Assembly (NCBI RefSeq): GCF_000801955.1
Contig: NZ_JSZO01000002.1
Coordinates: forward strand, 248,001 to 312,000
Origin: Ralstonia sp. A12
Lineage (GTDB): Bacteria > Pseudomonadota > Gammaproteobacteria > Burkholderiales > Burkholderiaceae
DNA length: 64,000 nucleotides
Direction of reading: 5' to 3'
A program made the position numbers and the translations under genes. Each line of letters begins with the position of its first letter. Within the stretch, counting starts at the first letter, position 1. Shown in pieces: positions 6,902 to 16,297 of this stretch. Below the pieces are notes generated by a model. The model was not told the origin of the DNA, did no database searches, and saw only the letters and a list, made by a program, of their open reading frames with translations.

Positions 6902-9900
6902 GTGCAACTCATCACGGCACAAGACAAATTCACAGCGCACACGGGGCGCGTGTTCCTGAGCGGTATCGACGCGCTGGTCCGCCTGATGGTGGTGCAGCGC
7001 CTGCGTGATCGCGCTGCTGGGCTCAACACGGCGGGCTTTGTGTCGGGCTATCGCGGCTCGCCGCTGGGCGGGCTGGATCAGGCATTCTGGAAGGCCAGCG
7101 ATGCGCTGGCGGCGCACGACATCCGTTTCCAGCCGGGGGTGAATGAAGATCTGGCCGCCACCGCCGTATGGGGCACGCAGCAGGTGCATCTGCTGGGTGA
7201 GTCGAAGCACGATGGTGTCTTCGCGCTCTGGTACGCCAAGGGCCAGGCGTCGATCGTTCGGGCGATGTGCTCAAGCACCTGAATCATGCCGGCACCAGCG
7301 CGCACGGCGGGGTGCTACTGGTGGCGGGTGACGACCACGGTGCGTATTCGTCCACGCTGCCGCATCAGAGCGACCACCTGTTCTGCTCGGCGATGATTCC
7401 CCTGCTGTATCCGGCTGATGTGCAGGAATACATCGAGCTGGGCCTGCACGGCTGGGCCATGTCGCGCTATTCGGGCTGCGCGGTCGGCTTCAAGGCGCTG
7501 GCCGATACGGTGGAATCGTCCGCCAGCATCGACGCCGATCCGTTTGCGCTGCAGATTCATCTGCCGACAGATCATGTGCTGCCCGAAGGTGGTGTGAACT
7601 GCCGCCTCTCTTCAGACCCGCTGGGTCTGACCGCACGCAAGCAGGAAGCGCTGATGCAAGACCACAAGCTGCCTGCCGTGCTGGCCTACGCACGTGCCAA
7701 CCGGCTCAACCGCACCACGCACGATGCGCCCACCGCGCGGCTGGGCATCGTTGCTTCCGGCAAGAGCTACCGCGACGTGCGCGAAGCGCTCGCCCTGCTG
7801 GAGATCGACGCCGATGCGCCCGAGATGGCCAGCCTGCGCCTGTTCAAGGTAGCGATGCCGTGGCCATTGGAGCCCCATGGCATTTGCGATTTCGCGATGG
7901 GGCTGGACGAGATTCTCGTCATCGAAGAGAAACGCCCGGTGGTCGAATCGCAGTTGCGTCAGTTCCTGTATGACCTGCCGGACAACGCGCGCCCGCGCAT
8001 CGTTGGCAAGTCCGATGGGGTGGGGGAACTGGCGGGGCCAGCGGGCAACGGTGTGTTCTCGGCCAAGACGGATTTGTCCGTCGCGCAGATCGCCATGGTG
8101 ATTGCCGACCGGCTGGCACTGTTGCACCCGCAGGGCCGCCTTGCCAAGACGGCGGCATGGCTGCGTGACCGGCAGGCCTTTCTCGACCGCGAGGTGGCAA
8201 CGCCCGCGCGCTCGGCCTACTACTGCTCGGGGTGCCCGCACAGCACGTCCACCAAGGTGCCCGAAGGCAGCCTGGCGCTGGGCGGCATCGGTTGCCACAT
8301 CATGGCCACCGCCATCTACCCTGAGCACAACAAGACCTTCACGCAGATGGGCGGCGAGGGCGCAACGTGGATCGGCCAGGCGCCGTTCTCGCAGGTGCCG
8401 CATGTGTTTGCCAACCTGGGCGACGGCACGTACTTCCACTCGGGCTATCTCGCCATCCGCGCGGCCATTGCGGCCAAGGTGAACATCACCTACAAGCTGC
8501 TCTACAACGACGCAGTGGCCATGACGGGCGGCCAGCCGGTGGACGGCGCCGTGACTGTGCCGGCGATTGCACGGCAGTTGGCATCGGAAGGCGTGACGCG
8601 CATCGCGCTGGTGTCGGAAGATCCGTCGCGCCACGATGGCCGCGCGGGCCTGCCCGACGGCGTGACCCTCCACCCGCGCGAGGCACTCGATGCCGTACAG
8701 CGTGAGTTGCGCGAGGTGCAGGGCACCAGCGTACTGATCTACGAACAGGTGTGCGCGGCGGAGAAGCGCCGCCGCAAGAAGAAGCAGGCGGTGCAGGCGC
8801 CGGCCCGGCACCTCTTCATCAACCCGCTGGTGTGTGAAGGTTGCGGAGATTGCGCCACGCAATCGAACTGCTCGTCCATCGTGCCGCTGGAAACCGAGTT
8901 CGGCCGCAAGCGTGCCGTGCACCAGGGGTCGTGCAATCAGGACACGTCGTGCGCCAAGGGCTTCTGCCCAAGCTTTGTGACCGTGGAAGGCGGCCGCCTG
9001 CGCGGCAGCGGGCGCAAACAGCAGAAGGCCGCGTTGCCCGACAACCTGCCGGCCTTGCCGACGCCGCAACTCGCAGCGCTCGATGCGCCGTTCAACGTGC
9101 TCATCTGCGGCATTGGTGGTACGGGCGTCATCACGGTCGGCGCCATCCTCGGCATGGCCGCGCACCTGGAAGGCAAGGGCGCCTCGGTGCTGGACATGAC
9201 CGGCATGTCGCAGAAGAACGGTGCGGTGATGTCGCACGTGCGCATTGCGCAGCGGCAGGACGCGTTGCACTCGCAGCGCATTCCCGCATGCCAGGCCGAT
9301 GTGGTGCTCGGCTACGACATCCTCACCGCTGCTGCGCGTGATGCGGTGGACAAGATCAAGCCCGGTCACACGCAGATCGTGCTGAACACGGAGGAGAAAC
9401 CCCCCGGCCATGCCATCCGGCAGGTGGACTGGCAGTTCCCCTCAGAGCAACTACGCCGCCTGTTGGGGGAGACGGCCGAGGCCAAGCTGGATTTTGTCGA
9501 CGCGGGTGCGCTTGCACAGCACCACCTGGGCGATGCGCTGTACACCAACCTGCTGATGCTCGGCTACGCATTTCAGCGCGGGCTGCTGCCGGTGTCGGAG
9601 GCGTCCATCCTGCGCGCCATCGAACACAACGGCGTCGCTGTGCAGGCCAATCAGCGCGCGTTCCAGTGGGGCAGGTATGCCGCGTTCGATGCGGGCATCG
9701 GTACGAGCAAGCCGCTGGCGGAATCCATCGTCAAGCTGCAAAAGCCTGCCAGCCTGGATGCCGTGCTCGCCCATCGCCGTGGCTTTCTGACGGCCTATCA
9801 GAACGAAGCGTATGCGCGCCGCTATGTGAATTTTGTCGAGCACGTGCGCCAGGCCGAGCGCGCTGCCACCGGCAAGCAGACATTGGCGACCGCCGTGGCG

Positions 9901-10461
9901 CACAACCTGTTCAAGCTGATGGCCTACAAGGATGAGTACGAGGTGGCACGGCTGTTCAGCGGTGAGGACTTCCGCCGAGCCTTGGCCGAAACCTTTGAAG
10001 GCGACGTCACGCTGCGCTTTCACCTGGCGCCGCCCGTTCTCTCGGCATTGGAAGGCGGCACGCCGCGCAAGCGAACGTTCGGGCCCGGCACGCAGCGCTT
10101 GTTTGCCGTGTTGGCACGCTTCAAATGGCTGCGCGGTACGCGCTTCGATCCGTTTGGCTACACGCATGAACGCCGGCAGGAGCGTGCGCTGATTGTCGAG
10201 TACGAGCAGGCCATCGACATTGCGTTGGGCAAGCTCAACGCGCTCACGTACGACGCAGTACTGCAGCTTGCCAACCTGCCCAAGCAGATTCGCGGGTATG
10301 GCCACGTGAAGGCGGCCAGCATTGCGTCTGCCCGCACCCGCCAGCACGCGCTGCTGGCCCAATTTACCGGCCACAGCCCGGCGCAGGAAGCGCAGGCGCC
10401 CACGTGGTCCGCATTCCCCGGCGCAGATGCCTACGGCCTGCCGCGCGAGGTTTCCTGGTAA
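6902..10461 (+). pseudogene. Fused indolepyruvate/2-oxoacid:ferredoxin oxidoreductase, frameshifted at about 7243-7245
   Basis: Family: fused IorA/IorB-type, thiamine-diphosphate and Fe-S dependent enzymes that turn 2-oxoacids (aryl or branched) into acyl-CoA. The reading frame is broken: the first part (GTG at 6902, ATG at 6827 also possible) reads through DGVFALWYAKG and then stops at 7282, while everything after continues in another frame from about 7246 to 10461. In the intact family this region reads like KGPGVDRSGD; inserting one base in the 'ggcca' at 7241-7245 restores exactly this reading. The joined product would be about 1186 aa. Later parts are intact: GCPHSTSTKVPEGS and GGIGCH (TPP-binding half), a ferredoxin-like cluster CEGCGDCATQSNC, and an IorB-like domain with CGIGGTGVITVG. 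It could supply the KAS III starter. Either a real mutation or a base-call error in a short C run. Confidence 0.8.
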
Positions 10462-10475
10462 GGAGGGCGACTGCC

Positions 10476-11276
10476 ATGTCCCAGCTACGCTACATCGTTC
10501 CGATCGGGCGCACGCCTGTGACAGCGCCGCGCCTGCGGTTGTACTGCTTCCACCACGCGGGCGGCAGCGCGGGCAACTTCGCCAAATGGCCAGCCGGGCT
10601 GCCGAGCTTTGAGGTACGCGCCATCCAGTTGCCGCATCGCTTCCTGCCCGCGGGGGTGGCGCGTGCCAGCCATCTCGATGCGCTGCTGCCGGGCATGGCC
10701 GATGAGGTGGCCGGTGCGCAGGCGGATGCGTTGCCGTTTGCGTTCTACGGGCACAGCCTGGGTGCGCTGGTGGCGTTTGAACTGGCACGTACGCTGCGCG
10801 CCCGTGGCGGTGCGCAGCCGGTGGCGCTGGCCATTTCAGGGCATCGCGCACCGCATCGGTTGCTGGGCCGCCCACCCATCTGCGAGCTGGAGCAGACAGC
10901 ATTCATCGACCGCCTGCGCGGGCTGGGGGGGATGCCGGAATCCGTGCTGACGGACACGCGCACGCTGTCGTACATCCTGCCGACCTTGCGGGCCGATCTG
11001 CGCCTGTCGGAAATCTATGACTACCGCGAGGAGCCGCCGCTGTCGTTGCCGCTGTTCGGCTTTCGCGGCCAGGATGACCCGCTGCTGAACGAGGCGGACT
11101 ATGCCGCCTGGGCCGATGTCACGCGCGGCCCGAGCGTATTGCGCACGCTGCCAGGTCACCACTTCTTCGAGCAGGAGGGGTTGGAGGCGTTGCATGCGCA
11201 CCTGGTGGACGACCTCACGCGGCTGGCAAGCAAACGTCCGGCCCGCCGCCGGCGTGATCCGGCGGAGGCGCTGTAG
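10476..11276 (+). CDS. Type II thioesterase (GrsT/RifR-like alpha/beta hydrolase)
   Basis: 266 aa. The ATG at 10476 has an AAGGAGG site that overlaps the stop codon of the preceding oxidoreductase, so translation is coupled. Features of the family: FHHAGGSAGNF near residue 25, nucleophile elbow GHSLGALVAFELAR with Ser94, the acid in GFRGQDDPLL, and the C-terminal LPGHHFFEQE with the catalytic His. Type II thioesterases clear wrongly loaded carrier proteins or release products in polyketide and nonribosomal peptide pathways. Here it is the last gene of the ACP/KAS III operon and strengthens the reading of the whole as a secondary-metabolite locus. Confidence 0.88.
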   Translation: MSQLRYIVPIGRTPVTAPRLRLYCFHHAGGSAGNFAKWPAGLPSFEVRAIQLPHRFLPAGVARASHLDALLPGMADEVAGAQADALPFAFYGHSLGALVAFELARTLRARGGAQPVALAISGHRAPHRLLGRPPICELEQTAFIDRLRGLGGMPESVLTDTRTLSYILPTLRADLRLSEIYDYREEPPLSLPLFGFRGQDDPLLNEADYAAWADVTRGPSVLRTLPGHHFFEQEGLEALHAHLVDDLTRLASKRPARRRRDPAEAL

Positions 11277-11286
11277 CCGAACGCGC

Positions 11287-13071
11287 TCAGGCGATGGCCG
11301 ACAGCGTTTGCGCGGGCCGCATCGCTTCCAGGTAAAAACCGTTGTCGCTCTGCTTGGCACGGCGCTTGGCCAGTGCGGCGGCGGTGCCGATGTCGTCGCT
11401 GTTGCGCGCAGCGCCGGGGACCACGTGCAGCGCGCCCACCGCCATCGTCACGAAACGGAAGAACGCCGGCAAGCCCTTGCGGTCTTCGGCATGGATGCCG
11501 CCGGCCATCTGGTCGGTCGGTGTGTACATGGCCAGCGCGTTGGTGTTGAACGCGGCGATGGCATGCTCCACGCGCGCGTGCCAGTCGGCGCTCTGGAACA
11601 GGATCAGGAAGTCATCCCCGCCCACGTGGCCGAGAAAGTCGCGTGTCGGCTCACACGCCGTGGCCAGCACGGCGGCGGCCATCTTCAGCATCTCGTCGCC
11701 TTGCCAATAGCCGTACTGGTCATTGAAGGGCTTGAAGTGATTCAGGTCCACATAGCAGGCGTAGAACTCCGCGCGGGCTTCCAGCAAACGTTCAATGTGC
11801 AGGTTCAACGGAATGTTGCCCGGCAGGAACGTGAGCGGGTTGGCATAGCGCGCCGCTTCGATGCGGATTTCGGTGACGGTGCGCACGAGTTCTTCGCCCG
11901 TGCCCAGGCCCAGGTAGCGGCCGTGCTCGGTGATGATGAAACCGTCGGTCAGGTAGCGCTGGTCTTCGCTCATCAGCAGTGCTGACATGTCTTCCAGCGA
12001 TGCCGATTTCTCCACCAGCACCGGCTGCCGGTTGGCAAACGCCAGCGCAGATTTCTTGCCGTACAGCTCACGGTGATACGGCATCGCATAGCGATCAATG
12101 AAGGCACGGCGGGCGATGAGTGCCAGCGGCCGTTCGTCTTCATCGAGCAGCGCCACGGCGTGCAGATCGGGGTGGCGGTTGAACAGGTTCAGCACATCGT
12201 CGTTGCTGCAACGCAGGGGCAGGGTGGGGGCCACGCGCAGCAGTTTGCTCGCCGTGATGGCGCGCCAGCCCACCCGCACGGCTTGCGGAAACACCGCAAT
12301 CTGCGACGACTGCAGCACGCGCGCTGCCTGGCTCGACATGTCACCTGCCGGCCTGTCCTGCGGCCGCCCCAGGAAGAAGCCCTGGCCAAATCGGATACCC
12401 AGATCGCGCACCACACCCAGTTCGTCTTCCGTTTCCAGCCCTTCGGCAATGATGCTGGTCGCACTGCCCTTGAGGGTTTGTTGCAATGAGCGTGTGACGT
12501 CCAGCTTGGCCGGGTGCTTGGCGATGTCGCGCAGGAAGTACTTGTCGAGCTTGATGAAGTCCGGCGTCAGCTCGATCAGCAGGTTCAGGTTGGCGTTGCC
12601 CGTGCCGAAATCGTCCAGCGCGCATTGCATGCCAAAGTCACGCGCTACTGACAGCGCTTGGGCAAAGCTGGCGAGGTCGTCAATAGGCGTCTGCTCGGTC
12701 AGCTCGATGACGATGCGCGAGGGGTGCAAATCGTGGTCGGCAATCGCGTGCAGCAGGCGGGCGTGGTCTTGCAGCAGCTGACGCACACCAAACGCGCTGA
12801 AATTCAGGAACAGCTTGCCCGGCAGGCGCATGGCCGAAAAGTTGGCGATGGCCAGGCGCGCGGCAGTCGTCTCCAGCGCAATCGCACCCTCAGTGTCCGA
12901 TGCTGCGGCAAACAAGGCGGCGGGCGACTCCATGGCCGAGCCGACCGGCCCGCGCAGCAGCGCCTCGTAGCCAAGCACCTCGGTGGTGGACAGACGAAAG
13001 ATCGGTTGGAACACCGTGCGCAGCATTTCGGGCGTAATGCCCGCCGGCAAGGGAAGCGGTGAGGAGGTCAT
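11287..13071 (-). CDS. EAL-CBS-GGDEF protein (cyclic-di-GMP turnover)
   Basis: 594 aa from the ATG at 13071 (an upstream TTG adds five residues). Order: EAL phosphodiesterase domain first (GYEALLRGP; LFLNFS; ELTEQ; LDDFGTGNANL; FIKLDKYFLR; IIAEGLET; GQGFFLGRP), then a CBS pair around residues 290-400, then a GGDEF domain. The EAL metal-binding and catalytic residues appear complete, so it is probably an active c-di-GMP phosphodiesterase. The cyclase signature reads GGDDF instead of GGDEF/GGEEF, a conservative change whose effect cannot be judged by eye. No transmembrane segment, so cytosolic. It converges on the thioesterase with 10 bp between stops. CBS domains suggest adenine-nucleotide sensing. 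Confidence 0.9.
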   Translation of the reverse strand: MTSSPLPLPAGITPEMLRTVFQPIFRLSTTEVLGYEALLRGPVGSAMESPAALFAAASDTEGAIALETTAARLAIANFSAMRLPGKLFLNFSAFGVRQLLQDHARLLHAIADHDLHPSRIVIELTEQTPIDDLASFAQALSVARDFGMQCALDDFGTGNANLNLLIELTPDFIKLDKYFLRDIAKHPAKLDVTRSLQQTLKGSATSIIAEGLETEDELGVVRDLGIRFGQGFFLGRPQDRPAGDMSSQAARVLQSSQIAVFPQAVRVGWRAITASKLLRVAPTLPLRCSNDDVLNLFNRHPDLHAVALLDEDERPLALIARRAFIDRYAMPYHRELYGKKSALAFANRQPVLVEKSASLEDMSALLMSEDQRYLTDGFIITEHGRYLGLGTGEELVRTVTEIRIEAARYANPLTFLPGNIPLNLHIERLLEARAEFYACYVDLNHFKPFNDQYGYWQGDEMLKMAAAVLATACEPTRDFLGHVGGDDFLILFQSADWHARVEHAIAAFNTNALAMYTPTDQMAGGIHAEDRKGLPAFFRFVTMAVGALHVVPGAARNSDDIGTAAALAKRRAKQSDNGFYLEAMRPAQTLSAIA

Positions 13072-13265
13072 GGCGTGGGGACGCAAGATCGGACATTCCG
13101 CCTAACGGTCACATGCGGGTGCACTGAACACAGAGTTGAATGAATTTTTTATGACGCACGGAGCGGCGCGGGTTGGCGGGCCGGAGTCCCCACCACGGAG
13201 GGGGCATGGTTCAGAATGCGGAGTGCGCTTGCGTCTTCACGGGGCGCGATCCATTCACGCCGCGC

Positions 13266-13296
13266 TTGACCCTCACACTGCGTGAGGTCCTAGCCT
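13266..13296 (+). promoter_or_regulatory. MerR-type promoter with 19-bp spacer and dyad
   Basis: TTGACC (13266-13271) and TAGCCT (13291-13296) are separated by 19 bp, the long spacer characteristic of MerR-activated promoters. Inside the spacer CCTCAC-ACTGC-GTGAGG is a perfect 6-bp dyad. It lies 30 bp before the MerR-family gene, so the regulator very likely controls itself. Confidence 0.75.
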
Positions 13297-13326
13297 GGGG
13301 TTCAAGCCAGAAGACAGGAGCCAGCC

Positions 13327-14352
13327 ATGTTGTTGAAAGTGGGCGATCTCGCCAAACGCTGCGGCCTCACGGTCCGCATGCTGCATCACTACGACAGCAT
13401 CGGTCTGCTCACGCCTTCGGCCCGCTCCGACAGCGGCTACCGGCTATACGACAAGGCTGACATCGCCCGGCTGCACCAGATCCAGGCGTTGCGGCGTTTC
13501 GGCATGTCGCTGGCTGACGTTGGGGCTTTCCTGGCAAACCCGGACGTTCCCCTGACCACGATCATGGAACGGCAGATTGCGATGCTCGATCAGCAGATCA
13601 CGCAGGCCAGCGTGCTGCGCGACCGGCTGACCCGTCTGCACGACCAGCTCATGCGCGAGGAAGAGCCCGAGCTTGCTGAATGGCTCACAACCTTGGAATG
13701 GATGACCATGTACGACAAATATCTTTCACAGGAAGAACGCGCGCGTGCCGAACGTCTGGATGCGGATACCGCACGCCACGAGCGCTGGGCGGCACTGGTG
13801 GCAACCGTGCAGGAGGCGATGACGCGTGGGGTACACGCCCGCAGCACAGAGGCACAGGCGCTGTCCAAACGCTGGATGGAATTGCTCGCGCACGATGCGG
13901 TGGCGGACCCGATCCTCACGGCCAAGCTGCACACCATGCATGTGAACGAGCCGGTCCTGCAGGATCGCACCGGCATCAGCCTGGCGATGCTCGACTTCAT
14001 CATGGAAGCGGCCAACGAGACCAAGCTCGCGATCTATGCGAAGTACCTGTCGCCGCAGGAACTGCAGTACATGCGGGCGAACTTCGGCAAGCGCGCTAAC
14101 GAGTGGCCGACCCTCATTGCCGAGGTGCGGCAGCATCTGGCCAAGGGCACGGCGCCGCATGCGCCGGAGATGCAGCAGCTTGCCCGGCATTGGGTCGAGC
14201 TGTTCCGCTCGTATGCCGGTGACGATCCGCAAACGCAGGCGAAAATCCGTCTGGCGATGGAGCGTGAGCCGGAGCTTTCCGCCAGCCCATGGATGGGCCC
14301 TGACCTGATCGCCTACGTGCGTGAGGCGATGGAAGGGCTGAAGGCGGCGTAA
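13327..14352 (+). CDS. MerR-family regulator with two TipAS-like ligand domains
   Basis: 341 aa. The N-terminal 70 residues are a MerR winged helix (KVGDLAKRCGLTVRMLHHYD... SGYRLYD), followed by a dimerisation coiled coil to about residue 120. The C-terminal part contains two similar segments: KYLSQEERARAE...RWAALVATVQEAM...LSKRWMELL and KYLSPQELQYM...EWPTLIAEVRQHL...LARHWVELF. Both resemble the TipAS drug-binding globin-like domain of Streptomyces TipAL. It is preceded by a MerR-type promoter, so autoregulation is likely. Ligand unknown; multidrug or small hydrophobic compounds are expected from the family. Confidence 0.88.
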   Translation: MLLKVGDLAKRCGLTVRMLHHYDSIGLLTPSARSDSGYRLYDKADIARLHQIQALRRFGMSLADVGAFLANPDVPLTTIMERQIAMLDQQITQASVLRDRLTRLHDQLMREEEPELAEWLTTLEWMTMYDKYLSQEERARAERLDADTARHERWAALVATVQEAMTRGVHARSTEAQALSKRWMELLAHDAVADPILTAKLHTMHVNEPVLQDRTGISLAMLDFIMEAANETKLAIYAKYLSPQELQYMRANFGKRANEWPTLIAEVRQHLAKGTAPHAPEMQQLARHWVELFRSYAGDDPQTQAKIRLAMEREPELSASPWMGPDLIAYVREAMEGLKAA

Positions 14353-14391
14353 GTTGGAGGGGGAAGGGCGCAAGCTGTTCGGGCAGGCGCT

Positions 14392-15339
14392 CTACCCATC
14401 CAGGCGCGCGTCGCGCCGGACTGCCTGGGGTGGAAGGCCGAACCCGCGCATGAACGCCTCGCGCATATGCCTGCGGTCACGAAAGCCGGTCTCCCGAGCG
14501 ATGACCTCAAGCGGATGCCGGCTCTGTTCGATCATCAGGCGCGCGGCCTCCAGCCGGAGTTTCTCAATGGCTTTGGCTGGAGACTGCCCCGTCTCAAGCG
14601 TGAACACCCGGCTGAACTGGCGCGGGCTCAAGTGAACAGCGTCCGCCAGCGCCTCCACTGTCAGTGAACCGCCTAGGTTCTGACGCGCATAGTTCAACGC
14701 ATCCTGGATGCGGTCTGACTTGGGCGCGAGGTCCAGCATTTCGGAATGCTGCGATTGGCCACCCGCCCGGCGCTGATGCATCACCAGCTTGTGCGCGACC
14801 GAACGGGCGGCCTCCGCGCCCAGATCCTTTTCCACCATGGCAAGCGCCAGGTCCAGGCCGGCCGTCATGCCGGCGGACGTCCAGATCGGCCCATCGACGA
14901 TGTAGATCCGGTCTTCCTCCACGCGGGTTTCCGGAAACCGCCGCTGCATTTCACGCCCGTACGCCCAATGGGTCGTGGCGCGCCGCTGTGCCAGCAGGCC
15001 CGCCTCTGCCAGCACGAACGCGCCGGTGCAGACCCCGGCGATGCGCCTTGCGCGATGGCTCGCCCTGCGCAGGTACGCAAGAATCTTGTCGGGCGCTGGG
15101 GAGCTGAGCGGGTCGTTGACCCCGGCGACGATCCAGGTGTCGACATCAATCCGCCCGCGCAAGGACCGCGTGCCCACCGCCAGCCCGAGCGACGAGCGCA
15201 CCTCGCCGCCGGTGACGGAGAAGTTGTCCATCACATAGAACGGCTCGCCCATGCCCATGTTCGCGTACTCGAACACGGACTGTGCGGCGAGCGCCATGAT
15301 CTGGAAGCCATCGCTGATGAGGAAGCCGATCCGGTGCAT
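14392..15339 (-). CDS. GlxA-type AraC-family regulator (DJ-1/PfpI + AraC HTH)
   Basis: 315 aa; the ATG at 15339 has an AAGGAGA site, which excludes the 33-residue upstream extension. N-terminal DJ-1/PfpI-like domain with the nucleophile-elbow cysteine in GVCTGAFVLAEAG, then an AraC HTH pair at the C-terminus (LTVEALADAVHLSPRQFSR and PLEVIARETGFRDRRHMRE). Such regulators commonly activate divergent oxidoreductase genes. The divergent neighbour is a short-chain dehydrogenase plus SnoaL-like unit whose start is 136 bp away, the likely target. Confidence 0.9.
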   Translation of the reverse strand: MHRIGFLISDGFQIMALAAQSVFEYANMGMGEPFYVMDNFSVTGGEVRSSLGLAVGTRSLRGRIDVDTWIVAGVNDPLSSPAPDKILAYLRRASHRARRIAGVCTGAFVLAEAGLLAQRRATTHWAYGREMQRRFPETRVEEDRIYIVDGPIWTSAGMTAGLDLALAMVEKDLGAEAARSVAHKLVMHQRRAGGQSQHSEMLDLAPKSDRIQDALNYARQNLGGSLTVEALADAVHLSPRQFSRVFTLETGQSPAKAIEKLRLEAARLMIEQSRHPLEVIARETGFRDRRHMREAFMRGFGLPPQAVRRDARLDG

Positions 15340-15475
15340 GTCCGTTCTCCTTACGTTTCCCGTTGAGCCATGTCCTGAATCATACCCATCTACGTCATTC
15401 ACGTCGCGGTGCGTTGGAACCAGAATGCACTCACGCATTCATTGACAACCCCTCCCCACGAACAGGAGCGACATC

Positions 15476-16282
15476 ATGACGGAATCACATCAACATCAAG
15501 GTACGGCGCTGATCACCGGCGCATCGTCGGGTATCGGCGCAGTCTATGCCGACCGCTTGGCGCGACGCGGCTACGACCTGATCCTGGTTGCGCGCAATCG
15601 CGACCGCCTGCTCTCCCTGACCGACCGCATCACAAACGAGACGCACCGCAGCGTTGAGATCGTCGACGCAGACCTGGGTGACCGCAAGGCACTTGCCAGC
15701 GTCGAGGCCAAGTTGAAACAGGACGCCAGCATCACACTGCTGGTCAACAACGCGGGCGTGGGTACGCATACACCGCTGCTGGAGAGTGATGTTGACGCGA
15801 TGGCACGCATGATTGATCTGAACGTCACCGCGCTCACCCGGCTGACGTATGCCGCCATCCCCGGCTTTGTTGCACGTGGTAAGGGCGCAGTCATCAACAT
15901 CTCGTCCATCGTTGCCATCACCCCGGAAACGCTCAACGGTGTCTACGGCGGCAGCAAGGCGTTTGTGCTCGCTTTCAGCCAATCGCTGCATCACGAGCTC
16001 GCCGACAAGGGCGTGCAGGTGCAAGCCGTGCTGCCCGGCGCTACGGCCACCGACTTCTGGCAGAGCGGAGGTCTCCCGCTTGAGCACCTGCCCAAGGAGA
16101 TTGTCATGTCGGCCACCGACATGGTCGACGCCGCATTGACGGGCTTCGATCGTCGCGAGCTTGTGACGATCCCCTCACTGCATGCCGGCGAGGAGTGGGA
16201 AGCCTACGAGGCCGCGCGGCGGACGATGTCGCCGCACCTGTCGATGAACACCCCGGCGCCGCGCTATGCGGTGGTGCGATGA
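15476..16282 (+). CDS. Short-chain dehydrogenase/reductase
   Basis: 268 aa classical SDR with an AGGAG site before the ATG. Cofactor motif TGASSGIG at residues 14-21, NNAG at about 90-93, catalytic Ser in NISS and Tyr-x3-Lys in YGGSK. The C-terminal half lacks strong substrate clues. It is divergent from the GlxA-type regulator and followed 15 bp later by a SnoaL-like gene, suggesting a small inducible detoxification or catabolic unit. Cofactor preference (NADPH suggested by RNRDR after strand 2) is tentative. Confidence 0.9.
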   Translation: MTESHQHQGTALITGASSGIGAVYADRLARRGYDLILVARNRDRLLSLTDRITNETHRSVEIVDADLGDRKALASVEAKLKQDASITLLVNNAGVGTHTPLLESDVDAMARMIDLNVTALTRLTYAAIPGFVARGKGAVINISSIVAITPETLNGVYGGSKAFVLAFSQSLHHELADKGVQVQAVLPGATATDFWQSGGLPLEHLPKEIVMSATDMVDAALTGFDRRELVTIPSLHAGEEWEAYEAARRTMSPHLSMNTPAPRYAVVR

Positions 16283-16297
16283 ATCGGAGTGCATGCC

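Noticed and set aside
7612-9411. A 599-codon minus-strand open frame inside the oxidoreductase gene
   Set aside because: No motifs, His/Arg-rich; shadow of the plus-strand IorA/IorB-like sequence.
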